64,000 nt of DNA from Streptomyces sp. NBC_00554 (lineage in GTDB: Bacteria; Actinomycetota; Actinomycetes; Streptomycetales; Streptomycetaceae). How positions within the stretch are numbered: position 1 is the first letter of the stretch; every line of letters begins with the position of its first letter. The translations under genes and the position numbers were made by a program. The stretch is from assembly GCF_041431135.1 (NCBI RefSeq), contig NZ_CP107799.1, positions 4,836,001 through 4,900,000 of the forward strand, written 5' to 3'. Shown here piece after piece: positions 56,658-64,000 of this stretch. The notes below the pieces were generated by a model. The model ran no database searches. It had not been told where the DNA came from and saw only the letters and a program-made list of their open reading frames with translations.

Positions 56658-57590
56658 TCATTCCCGTACATCCAGATAGGTGTGGAGCAGCGCGTCCAGC
56701 GCGTCCCGTACGCCCGCGCCCCGCGCCACCTTCAGCAGCGCCTCCGCGAGGACGGACTGCGGATCGCCCTCGGCCACCACGAGCCCCACCCGCGGCCCGT
56801 GCGCCGGACCCTTCAGCGGCACCACCCGCATCCCCTCCGGTACGCCGAACATGTGCAGCCACGCGTGCGAGATCACGCTCGACCAGCGGCCGCCCGGCAG
56901 ATGCGCGTACAGCCCGGCGACACTGTCCGACTCGATCGCGGGCTCGGCACTCGCACCGTCGGCGGCGAAGCACTCGTCGATGATCCGGCGGTTGCGCATC
57001 CGGGGGCTCAGCAGACACAGCGGCAGCGCCGCCGCGTCCGCCCAGCGCGCCGTCGACGCGGTGGCCAGCGGGCCGTCGTCCGGGGTGAGGAGCACGTACC
57101 GCTCCTCGTACAGCGGAAACCGTCGTACGTGACGGAGCTCGTCGTCGTCCAGATACGTCATCGCCGCGTCCAGCTCGAACTCGGCGAAACCGTGAGTGAT
57201 CTCCGCGGAGGACAGCGACTGCAGGCTGACCCGGGCCCGCGGGTGGCGCTCGCAGAACGGGTTGGTGAGGAGGGAGGCGGCGGGCAGCGCGGTGGGGACG
57301 ATGCCCAGGCGCAGGGTGCCGGTCAGGCCGCCGCGCAGCGCCGACAGCTCCTGGCGCAGGGCGTCCCGCTCGGCGAGGATGCGGTGCGCCCAGGCGAGCA
57401 CGACCTCACCCTCCGGGGTCAGCCCCTCGTACCGCCTGGCCCGCCGCACGATCGGCACGTCCAGCTCGTGCTCAAGACGCCGGATCGCGGCGGACAGCGA
57501 CGGCTGCGACACGAAACAGGCGGCCGCCGCCCGCGCGAAGTGCCGCTCACGGGCGAGCGCGACCAGGTACTCCAGCTGGCGCAACAGCAT
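56658..57590 (-). CDS. LysR-type transcriptional regulator
   Basis: ATG at 57590 after the near-perfect AGGAGGTGACGC. The 310-residue protein has the LysR N-terminus (RQLEYLVALARERHFARAAAACFVSQPSLSAAIRRLEHEL) and a periplasmic-binding-protein-like effector domain. It lies 177 bp upstream of the FDH gene on the same strand, an arrangement I recall for FDH regulators in Streptomyces. Its ligand is unknown; formate or a one-carbon intermediate is a guess. Confidence 0.93.
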   Translation of the reverse strand: MLLRQLEYLVALARERHFARAAAACFVSQPSLSAAIRRLEHELDVPIVRRARRYEGLTPEGEVVLAWAHRILAERDALRQELSALRGGLTGTLRLGIVPTALPAASLLTNPFCERHPRARVSLQSLSSAEITHGFAEFELDAAMTYLDDDELRHVRRFPLYEERYVLLTPDDGPLATASTARWADAAALPLCLLSPRMRNRRIIDECFAADGASAEPAIESDSVAGLYAHLPGGRWSSVISHAWLHMFGVPEGMRVVPLKGPAHGPRVGLVVAEGDPQSVLAEALLKVARGAGVRDALDALLHTYLDVRE

Positions 57591-57698
57591 GCGTCACCTC
57601 CTGTCGGCGAGGTCCGTTTCGGCGGGTTTCCGCCGGCCGGTCAGCGTCGCAGACGTCGGGCGCTCCTGTCACCGTAGACGCCCTGGGCGGCTCGCAGG

Positions 57699-58199
57699 TC
57701 AGGCACGGCCGAGGGCGTCGCCCGACAGCCAGGACGAATAGCCGCCGTCCACCCGTATCGCGTTGATGCCGCTGATGTGCCGGGCTCCGCAGCGGTCCTG
57801 GGGCAGGACGAGTTGGGGGCCCGCCAGGTCGAGTGGGGTTTCCTCGATGGAGACCGCGAGCAGGACCGGGGCGTGGGCGAAGTCGGGGTCGATCTCGGCC
57901 CAGGTCAGGAGGGCGTGGTGGCCGTCCGTTCCCGTCACGGCGATGAGGAAGCGCAGGCGGTCCTTGCGGCGGACGGGGTCGAACCCGGGTCCGGCGTCGG
58001 TGAGGACGTCGTGCAGCAGCGGGCCTCCGAAGCGGTGGTGCTGCACGCCGCTGGTGGCGCACTCGAAGCTGGCCCGCACCCGGTGCTGGGGCCAGGCCAT
58101 CAGGTCGGCCACCGTCAGCCGGGCCGGGCGGGCGACGTCGCCGGTCAGGGCGAGCTTCGCCGAAGCGTGAGCGGGGGTTTCCGTCAGGGGCCGGCTCAT
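57699..58199 (-). CDS. Small molybdopterin-binding (sulfite-oxidase-like) protein
   Basis: ATG at 58199 after GGGAGGTGGTGCCC. The 166-residue protein shows the oxidoreductase molybdopterin-binding domain in compact form: LTVADLMAWPQHRVRASFECATSGVQHH supplies the Mo-ligand Cys candidate, then GPLLHDVLTDAG and QLVLPQDRCGARHISGINAIRV. There is no signal peptide, unlike secreted members. It lies between the LysR gene and modABC, on the opposite strand from the latter. Substrate unknown. Confidence 0.85.
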   Translation of the reverse strand: MSRPLTETPAHASAKLALTGDVARPARLTVADLMAWPQHRVRASFECATSGVQHHRFGGPLLHDVLTDAGPGFDPVRRKDRLRFLIAVTGTDGHHALLTWAEIDPDFAHAPVLLAVSIEETPLDLAGPQLVLPQDRCGARHISGINAIRVDGGYSSWLSGDALGRA

Positions 58200-58390
58200 G
58201 GGCACCACCTCCCGGAAGACGGTACCCAGATCACGGTCCCGTACAAACGCACATGCGTGCACCCTGCGGCAATCACGCAGCTCATGCGATGTGACAGGAG
58301 ACTTACGCCTTGCATATGCGGCAGTATGATCGGCGCATGCCCGCCCGAGTAGCCAGCATGCTCATCTGAAGCGTCAGAGGGAGTAGCCCC

Positions 58391-59218
58391 GTGAAGACCC
58401 GTTACGCACGTCGGACCCGCCGGACCCTGCGAGTGGCCGGTGCCGGTGCCGCCGCGCTGCTGGCCCTGAGCGCCTGCTCCTCCTCCGACTCCGACGACTC
58501 CTCGGTGAAGTCCGACACCTCGTCCTCCGCCTCCCCGGAGCTCACCGGCACGGTGACCGTCTTCGCCGCCGCCTCGCTCAAGGAGAGCTTCACGACGCTG
58601 GGCAAGGAGTTCGAGGAGGCCCACCCCGGTACGAAGGTGACGTTCAGCTTCGGCGGCAGCGACACGCTCGCCGCGAGCATCACCGGGGGTGCCCCGGCCG
58701 ATGTGTTCGCCTCCGCGAGCCCCAAGACGATGGCGATCGTGACGGACGCGAAGGACGCGTCCGGCACCCCCGCCACCTTCGCGCGCAACCAGCTGGAGAT
58801 CGCGACCCTGCCCGGCAACCCCGACAAGATCGCCTCCCTGAAGGACCTCACCAAGTCCGGCCTCAAGGTCGTGCTCTGCGACAAGACCGTGCCGTGCGGC
58901 GCCGCCGCGCAGAAGGCACTGGACGCGAGCGGCCTCAAGCTCACCCCGGTCTCCTACGAGCAGGACGTCAAGAGCGCCCTGACGAAGGTGGAGCTGAAGG
59001 AGGCCGACGCCGCCGTCGTCTACAAGACCGATGTGAACGCAGCGGGTGACAAGGTGGAGGGCGTGGACTTCCCCGAGTCGGCCGACGCCATCAACGACTA
59101 CCCGATCACCCTGCTCAAGGACGCGCCCAACGCCGCCGCGGCGAAGGCGTTCATCGCGCTGGTGCAGTCCGCCGAGGGCCAGCAGGTGCTGACGGCGGCG
59201 GGGTTCCTCAAGCCGTGA
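58391..59218 (+). CDS. modA: Molybdate ABC transporter, substrate-binding lipoprotein
   Basis: GTG at 58391 after AGAGGGAGTAGCCCC. The 275-residue product has a lipobox (ALSACSS, Cys about 28), a Ser/Asp-rich linker and the ModA fold: TVFAAASLKESF, FSFGGSDTLAASI, GAPADVFASAS, YEQDVKSALTKVELKEADAAVVYKTD. It captures molybdate outside the membrane. The stop overlaps the modB GTG. Upstream, a TATGAT -10 candidate lies at 58325-58330 and GCATATGC at 58312-58319 is palindromic; either may be the target of the TOBE regulator at 54912. Confidence 0.95.
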   Translation: MKTRYARRTRRTLRVAGAGAAALLALSACSSSDSDDSSVKSDTSSSASPELTGTVTVFAAASLKESFTTLGKEFEEAHPGTKVTFSFGGSDTLAASITGGAPADVFASASPKTMAIVTDAKDASGTPATFARNQLEIATLPGNPDKIASLKDLTKSGLKVVLCDKTVPCGAAAQKALDASGLKLTPVSYEQDVKSALTKVELKEADAAVVYKTDVNAAGDKVEGVDFPESADAINDYPITLLKDAPNAAAAKAFIALVQSAEGQQVLTAAGFLKP

Positions 59219-60108
59219 CCGACCTGGGCAAGGCCGACGCCGTGACCGACCGGCTGACCGGTGGGCCACGGCGTCGGCGTGTCCGGGGCGGGGTACCGGG
59301 TGTCCGGCGTGGAGTTCCGGGTCTCCGGCGTGGGGTGCCGCTCCCCCTCCTGCTGCCGGCCCTCGTCGGACTGGCCTTCCTGCTGCTCCCCCTGATCGCC
59401 CTCCTCGTACGGGCTCCCTGGCGGAGCCTCCCGGAGCAGCTGACCAGCCCCGAGGTCTGGCAGGCCCTGCAGTTGTCGCTGGTCACGGCGACGGCGGCCA
59501 CCGCGGTGAGCCTGGTCCTCGGGGTGCCCCTCGCATGGCTGCTGGCCCGCACCGACTTCCCGGGACGCGGCTTCGTACGAGCCCTGGTCACCCTGCCCCT
59601 CGTACTGCCCCCGGTGGTCGGCGGTGTCGCGCTGCTGCTGGCCCTCGGCCGCAACGGCGTCGTCGGGCAGTGGCTGGACTCGGCCTTCGGGATCACGCTG
59701 CCGTTCACCACGGCGGGCGTGGTGGTCGCGGAGACGTTCGTGGCGATGCCGTTCCTGGTCATCAGCGTGGAGGGCACGCTGCGCGCCGCCGATCCGCGCT
59801 ACGAGGAGGCCGCGACGACCCTCGGCGCCTCCCGCTTCACCGCGTTCCGCCGGGTCACCCTGCCGTTGATCGCGCCCGGTATCGCGGCGGGTTCCGTGCT
59901 GGCCTGGGCGCGCGCGCTCGGCGAGTTCGGCGCGACGATCACCTTCGCGGGCAACTTCCCCGGCCGTACTCAGACCATGCCGCTGGCCGTGTACCTCGCG
60001 CTCCAGAGCGACCCGGCCGCCGCGATCGCGCTGAGCCTGGTGCTGCTGGCCGTGTCCATCGCGGTGCTTGCGGGGCTGCGGGACCGCTGGATGACGGGGG
60101 TGTCATGA
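59215..60108 (+). CDS. modB: Molybdate ABC transporter permease
   Basis: GTG at 59215 overlapping modA by 4 bp; 297 residues. The N-terminal tail is an unusual repeat (RGGVPGVRRGVPGLRRGVP). Five to six membrane segments follow, with the ABC permease EAA loop (YEEAATTLGASRFTAFRRVTLPLIAPGIAAG). The start could be further in, at the LPLLLPALVG membrane segment, if the repeat is not translated. The ATGA overlap couples it to modC. Confidence 0.94.
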   Translation: MTDLGKADAVTDRLTGGPRRRRVRGGVPGVRRGVPGLRRGVPLPLLLPALVGLAFLLLPLIALLVRAPWRSLPEQLTSPEVWQALQLSLVTATAATAVSLVLGVPLAWLLARTDFPGRGFVRALVTLPLVLPPVVGGVALLLALGRNGVVGQWLDSAFGITLPFTTAGVVVAETFVAMPFLVISVEGTLRAADPRYEEAATTLGASRFTAFRRVTLPLIAPGIAAGSVLAWARALGEFGATITFAGNFPGRTQTMPLAVYLALQSDPAAAIALSLVLLAVSIAVLAGLRDRWMTGVS

Positions 60109-61259
60109 CCGACGTACCCCTGGTGTCGGCGTCCGAGCCGCCCGAGGCGTCGAAGCCGTCCGAGCCGTCCGAGCCGTCCGAGCCGTCCGACAAGGGTCTC
60201 GACACCCGCCTCGTCGTCGACCGCGGCTCCTTCCACCTCGACGTCACGCTCACCGCCGCCCCCGGCGACGTCGTCGCGCTCCTCGGCCCGAACGGCGCCG
60301 GGAAGACCAGCGCGCTGCGCGCCCTCGCCGGGCTGACCCCGCTCTCCGCCGGCGGGCATCTGCGCCTGGACGGCGCCGACTTGGACCGTACGCCGCCCGA
60401 GTCCCGCCCGGTCGGCGTGGTCTTCCAGGACTACCTGCTCTTCCCGCACCTCACCGCGCTCGACAACGTCGCCTTCGGGCCGCGCTGCCAGGGCGTACCC
60501 AAGGCGGAAGCCCGCGCCCAGGCCGCCGCATGGCTGGACCGCATGGGCCTGGCCGACCACGCGGGCGCCAAGCCCCGCCGCCTGTCCGGCGGTCAGGCCC
60601 AGCGCGTCGCCGTCGCCCGCGCGCTGGCCACCCACCCCCGGCTGCTCCTGCTCGACGAACCGCTCGCCGCCCTCGACGCCCGCACCCGCCTCGACGTACG
60701 GGCCCAACTCCGGCGCCATCTGGCCGACTTCGAGGCCGTGGCCGTACTGGTGACGCACGACCCGCTGGACGCGATGGTGCTGGCGGACCGGCTGGTCGTC
60801 GTCGAGGACGGCCGGGTCGTCCAGGACGGAACCCCGTCGGACATCGCCCGCCACCCGCGTACCGACTACATCGCGCAGCTGGTCGGCCTCAACCTCTACA
60901 AGGGCCGGGCGGAAGGCCACACGGTCCACCTCGAAGGCGTCGAAGACCTCGAAGCGAGCCCGGCGACCACGACGATCACGACCACCGAGAACCTCACCGG
61001 CCCCGTCTTCGTGGCCTTCCCGCCGAGCGCCGTCACCCTCTACCGGGACCGCCCCACCGGCTCCAGCGCCCGCAACCTCTGGCAGTGCGAGGTCGGCGGC
61101 CTGGAAACCCACGGCGACCAGATCCGCGCCGACCTCACCGGCGAACTCCCCCTGGCCGCCGACCTCACCACCGTCGCCGCCGCCGAACTCGACCTGCACC
61201 AGGGCGCGCCGGTCTGGGCGACGGTGAAGGCGGCACAGACGCACGCGTATCCGGCGTGA
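60105..61259 (+). CDS. modC: Molybdate ABC transporter ATPase with C-terminal TOBE domain
   Basis: ATG at 60105 overlapping modB by 4 bp; 384 residues. The N-terminus holds a SEP repeat (EPSEPSEPSEPS) encoded by 9-bp tandem repeats and absent from usual ModC. Then come Walker A LGPNGAGKT, Q-loop FQDYLLF, signature LSGGQAQRVAVARAL, Walker B LLLLDEPLAALD and H-loop VTHDP. The last ~120 residues form a TOBE/MOP domain (TTTENLTGPVFVAFPPSAVTL, LTTVAAAELDLHQGAPVWATVKAAQTHAY). It drives molybdate import with ModAB. Confidence 0.95.
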   Translation: MTDVPLVSASEPPEASKPSEPSEPSEPSDKGLDTRLVVDRGSFHLDVTLTAAPGDVVALLGPNGAGKTSALRALAGLTPLSAGGHLRLDGADLDRTPPESRPVGVVFQDYLLFPHLTALDNVAFGPRCQGVPKAEARAQAAAWLDRMGLADHAGAKPRRLSGGQAQRVAVARALATHPRLLLLDEPLAALDARTRLDVRAQLRRHLADFEAVAVLVTHDPLDAMVLADRLVVVEDGRVVQDGTPSDIARHPRTDYIAQLVGLNLYKGRAEGHTVHLEGVEDLEASPATTTITTTENLTGPVFVAFPPSAVTLYRDRPTGSSARNLWQCEVGGLETHGDQIRADLTGELPLAADLTTVAAAELDLHQGAPVWATVKAAQTHAYPA

Positions 61260-61316
61260 CCCGAACACGCCCGCCGTACATTGATCCGCTTCCGCTCGGC
61301 GTGGTAGACGCATGCA

Positions 61317-61781
61317 ATGACCTCACCTGAACCCCGTTCCAAGACACCGGCGTTGGCCGAAGCCCTCGGTATGCAGCCGCACCCGGAAGGCGGCTGGTTC
61401 ATCGAGACATGGAAGGCGACACACACCTTCCGCCCGGACGGCTACCCCGGCCCCCGCGCCGCCGCGACCGCGATCTACTTCCTCCTCGCCCCCGGAGACA
61501 CCTCCGCCTGGCACAAGGTCCGCTCCGACGAACTGTGGCTGTGGCACCGCGGCGGCCCCCTGGAACTCCTCCTCGGAGGCGACGCCGACACCCCCGACCC
61601 GAACCCGACGGTCGTCCGCGTCGGCCCCGGCATCGAAACCGGCGAACACCCCCAGGCCCTCGTACCCGGCGGCATCTGGCAGTCCGCCCGCCCGGCCACA
61701 GACCAGGAGGTCCTGGTCAGCTGTATCGTGGCCCCCGGCTTCGACTACGAGGACTTCCACCTCATCGACTCGGGGGCCTGA
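61317..61781 (+). CDS. DUF985/cupin_5-like protein
   Basis: ATG at 61317 with a weak ribosome site. The 154-residue protein has the cupin_5 pattern: ALGMQPHPEGGWFIETWKA, ATAIYFLLAPGDTSAWHKVRSDELWLWHRGGPLELLL and the closing VLVSCIVAPGFDYEDFHLID. The family has a double-stranded beta-helix fold; reaction unknown. It lies 57 bp after modC on the same strand, but no functional link is obvious. Its 3' end overlaps the SARP gene by 37 bp. Confidence 0.9.
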   Translation: MTSPEPRSKTPALAEALGMQPHPEGGWFIETWKATHTFRPDGYPGPRAAATAIYFLLAPGDTSAWHKVRSDELWLWHRGGPLELLLGGDADTPDPNPTVVRVGPGIETGEHPQALVPGGIWQSARPATDQEVLVSCIVAPGFDYEDFHLIDSGA

Positions 61782-63982
61782 GTCCTCGGGGCAGCCGCCG
61801 CCCCCAGAGACCCCAGGCGCGTCGCGATCTCCGCGAGCCACTGCTTCACCGGGCCGAGGCTGATCAACCCGCTGCCCGCGCCCGCGAGTTCGTCGGCGGC
61901 CGGGAGGAGGCGGGCATAGGTCCGCTTCAGTACGAGAGGGTCGCCGAGTCGGAGCGCGGCAGCAGCCTCCAGGCAGGAAAGGGCCTCGTACAGCAGGTCC
62001 CGGGGTGGTTCCGGCAGAGCGCGCAGTGCCGTGCCCGCCTCGGTGCGGCGGCCGGTCTCCAGGAGGGCGAGCGGCTCGGCCCAGGGGCGGTACGGGCCCC
62101 AGTCCGCGCGCAGGTCCACCCCCGTCGCCGGCGCCCGGTGCGCCAAGCGCAGGCACAGCGACGCGAGGGGGAGGAGTCCGCGCTCCAGTCCCGGCATGCC
62201 GGCGCCGTCCAGCCTTGCGGCGGCGGCCCGATAGGCGGCCTCGGCTTCCGCCCGCCGTTGCCCGGACGCGGCCGTCCGCAGAGCCCCGTACCACTCGGTG
62301 AACACACCTACCAGCGGCAGTTCGTGACGCTCCGCCAGCCGGTCTGCGGCGGCGGCGTGTTCGTCCGCCGTCGCGAAGTCGGCGAGGGCGCTGCGGGCCT
62401 GGAGGCGGATGAGGTGGCCCAGGACTTCGAAGGTGGTCAGACCGTGACGGGCGGAGAGGGTGACCAGTTCCGCGCCGATCTCGTCACGGCGCGGGGCGAG
62501 TCCCGCGCGGTCGAAGGACTGCATGAACGTGCCGTTGAGGGCGAACGCCAGCAGCGCCGGGTCGTCGAGGCGGCGAGCGGTCTCCTCCGCCTCGCGGGCG
62601 GCCTCCGGTCCGCGAGAGGAACGGGTGCCGCGCATCTCCAGCGCGATCGTGGCCAGCAGGCGGCAGCGCGCCGCGTCGTACGCCGGGGCCTGCGGAAGGG
62701 CCGCGAGGGTGCGCTCGGCGGCCGCGACGAGCCGCTCGGCCAGGTCCGGATCGTCGACGCGCGTCCAGATCGCGGGGACGTCGAACGCGCCGATCACGCG
62801 GGCGGTCAGTTCCGCGTCGCCGGACTCCTCCGCCGCGTCGACGGCCGCCATACGATGCTCCCGCGCCGCCTCCAACCCACCGCCCCCGGTCACCGCGAGG
62901 TTCCGCATCAGCCCGACGGCCGACTCAAGCCGGGCGCGTGACCCCGCTCCGGCGGCGCGGTCGTAGGCGGCGGTGGCCCGTGTCCAGATCTGCGCGGCGG
63001 CGTCGGGGGCGGGCGTGGGGGTCTTTTCGCCCCCTCCGCCCCTACCCGTCCCTTGCTTCCTGGGGGCTCCGCCCCCAGACCCCCGCATCGCGCTGACGCG
63101 CTCGTCCTCAAACGCCGGACGGGCTAGGGGTAGCCCCTCCGGCGTTTGAGGAGCGGGGGTTTGGGGGCGGAGCCCCCAAGTGACGGGAATGGGTAGGGGC
63201 GGAGGGGGCGAAAAGCCACCCACCTCCAACCCGGGAGCCTGCACCAGGATGTCCGCCTCCAGGCGCCGCAGAGCGGGGCCGGGGTCCAGCCCCAACTGGT
63301 CCGCCAGCGCAACCCGCGCCCGCCGCACCACCGCAAGCGCATCCGCCTGACGCCCCGCCCGATAGAGCGCCAGGGCAAGCAGACACCAGGCGTCCTCGCG
63401 CCAGGGATGCCCGGCGGCGTGCGCATCGAGGTCGGGCACCGCCTCGGCGGCACGACCGAGCGCGAGCTGGGCAGCGGCGCGACGCTCAACGGCCTGTAGC
63501 CGAAGCTCGGAAAGCCGGGACCGCTCCCCGCGAGCCCAGCCCTCGTGCGCGAACTCGGCGTACGCCGGCCCCCGCCACCACCCGAGCGCCTCCTCCAGCC
63601 CCCCGAGCGCCTCCTCGGCCGACAGCTCCACGGCACCCCCGACGACCGCCTCGAACCGCCACGCGTCCACCGCATCCGGCGAAACACGCAACGCGTACCC
63701 GGGCCCCTCGGTGACCAGCAACCGAGCCGGCGCACGCGGCGGCCGCTCCGGTTCCAGCGCCCGCCGAAGCGCACCGACGAAGGTCTGTACGGCACCCACC
63801 GCACCCGGGGGCGGCTCCTCCCACAGGTCTTCGACCAGCCGGGCGACGGACACGACCCGCCGCCGGGCCACGATCAGCCGGGCGAGCACGGCCCGGTGCC
63901 GCGGCCCCTTCAACGCGAGCGAGCCCCCGCCGCGCGCGGCCACGACTGCCCCGAGCACCCCGAAGTCGATCCGCTGCTCCAC
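61745..63982 (-). CDS. SARP/BTAD-type regulator with an in-frame palindromic repeat element
   Basis: GTG at 63982 near the window edge; 745 residues. The N-terminus has an OmpR-like winged helix (FGVLGAVVAARGGGSLALKGPRHRAVLARLIVARRRVVSVARLVEDLW) and a BTAD domain (EAVVGGAVELS... WCLLALALYRAGRQADALAVVRRARVALADQLGLDPGPALRRLE, about 95-250). Residues about 256-320 are translated from a 193-bp palindromic element (GLRPQTPAPQTPEGLPLAR). The rest (about 325-745) is TPR-like helical sequence. AfsR-type SARPs activate secondary metabolism. The window edge is close, but the start codon appears to be inside it. Confidence 0.87.
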   Translation of the reverse strand: MEQRIDFGVLGAVVAARGGGSLALKGPRHRAVLARLIVARRRVVSVARLVEDLWEEPPPGAVGAVQTFVGALRRALEPERPPRAPARLLVTEGPGYALRVSPDAVDAWRFEAVVGGAVELSAEEALGGLEEALGWWRGPAYAEFAHEGWARGERSRLSELRLQAVERRAAAQLALGRAAEAVPDLDAHAAGHPWREDAWCLLALALYRAGRQADALAVVRRARVALADQLGLDPGPALRRLEADILVQAPGLEVGGFSPPPPLPIPVTWGLRPQTPAPQTPEGLPLARPAFEDERVSAMRGSGGGAPRKQGTGRGGGGEKTPTPAPDAAAQIWTRATAAYDRAAGAGSRARLESAVGLMRNLAVTGGGGLEAAREHRMAAVDAAEESGDAELTARVIGAFDVPAIWTRVDDPDLAERLVAAAERTLAALPQAPAYDAARCRLLATIALEMRGTRSSRGPEAAREAEETARRLDDPALLAFALNGTFMQSFDRAGLAPRRDEIGAELVTLSARHGLTTFEVLGHLIRLQARSALADFATADEHAAAADRLAERHELPLVGVFTEWYGALRTAASGQRRAEAEAAYRAAAARLDGAGMPGLERGLLPLASLCLRLAHRAPATGVDLRADWGPYRPWAEPLALLETGRRTEAGTALRALPEPPRDLLYEALSCLEAAAALRLGDPLVLKRTYARLLPAADELAGAGSGLISLGPVKQWLAEIATRLGSLGAAAAPRTQAPESMRWKSS
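63023..63215. repeat. 193-bp nested palindromic element inside the SARP gene
   Basis: Outer arms of 25 bp (CTTTTCGCCCCCTCCGCCCCTACCC, split for reading at 63023-63047, and its exact complement at 63191-63215) enclose middle arms built on GGGGGCTCCGCCCCC and an inner perfect 15-bp pair TCCTCAAACGCCGGA / TCCGGCGTTTGAGGA (63105-63119, 63138-63152). I recall similar sequences as frequent Streptomyces repeats. The whole element is read through in frame. Confidence 0.85.
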
Positions 63983-64000
63983 GCCACCACCGTACGCGCG

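Noticed and set aside
58296-58340. A defined ModE box upstream of modA
   Set aside because: GCATATGC and nearby GCATGC are suggestive but do not match a consensus I can state; kept only as a note in the modA entry.
1-64000. tRNA, rRNA, CRISPR array, IS element or replication origin
   Set aside because: No cloverleaf with a GTTCRANNC arm outside coding sequence, no regular spacer-repeat array, no transposase and no DnaA-box cluster was seen.

Overview
The window is chromosomal DNA from a high-GC actinobacterium, almost certainly a Streptomyces. The signs are very high GC with strong third-position GC bias, many GTG starts with GGAGG-type ribosome sites, and families typical of the genus (SCO4225-like, SCO5918-like, DUF5707, DUF5994, GAF-ANTAR, a SARP/BTAD regulator, several Ser/Thr kinases). 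I see no rRNA, tRNA, CRISPR array, insertion sequence, integrase or plasmid function. Gene density and base composition look like ordinary chromosome rather than an island.

Layout. (1) 1-7.3 kb is an envelope cluster: a truncated lipoprotein gene, a beta-lactamase-like secreted serine hydrolase, an FHA protein overlapping a transmembrane Ser/Thr kinase, a secreted M23 peptidase, and a secreted RlpA-like protein. The last two end in the same SH3 module, encoded by a base-perfect 269-bp inverted repeat. Three of these genes share an ACTTCCGGAT box upstream. (2) 7.3-11.6 kb is an MBL hydrolase-MFS-FAH operon divergent from its TetR regulator across a long palindrome. (3) 11.8-17.3 kb has an amidase-like protein, a LuxR-type two-component pair whose kinase is fused to a pseudokinase, and small proteins including a Gly-Ser repeat protein. 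(4) 17.4-22 kb holds an ECF41 sigma factor with its NDH-2-like oxidoreductase, and a GlxA/AraC regulator divergent from a saccharopine-dehydrogenase-like enzyme. (5) 22-30.5 kb has secreted proteins, an ECF sigma/CU044_5270 pair and a second, paralogous two-component pair. (6) 30.5-39.7 kb contains HxlR and SnoaL-like genes, a receptor Ser/Thr kinase, a lysyl-oxidase-like protein, a DUF3500 lipoprotein and a second beta-propeller protein. (7) 39.7-45.7 kb holds two CNNM/CorC proteins, a cold-shock protein, a DEAD-box helicase, an SCO5918-like protein and a MerR-like regulator. (8) 45.7-54.2 kb has an SDR, cupin, TauD dioxygenase, GNAT, a STAS/GAF-ANTAR signalling group, and a Ser/Thr kinase paired with a phosphoesterase. 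(9) 54.3-61.3 kb gathers molybdate and formate functions: a TOBE regulator, NAD-formate dehydrogenase with its LysR regulator, a small Moco protein and modABC. (10) The window ends with a DUF985 protein and a SARP-like regulator.

The strongest unusual signals are: the perfect inverted repeat shared by two wall-active genes; the common ACTTCCGGAT box; two paralogous histidine kinases fused to degenerate kinase halves; hairpins at the ribosome-binding regions of the cold-shock and helicase genes; six 11-bp tandem repeats at 37.5 kb; and two dispersed repeat elements read in frame inside a histidine kinase and a SARP regulator. All family assignments rest on motif recognition by eye; no database search was run.
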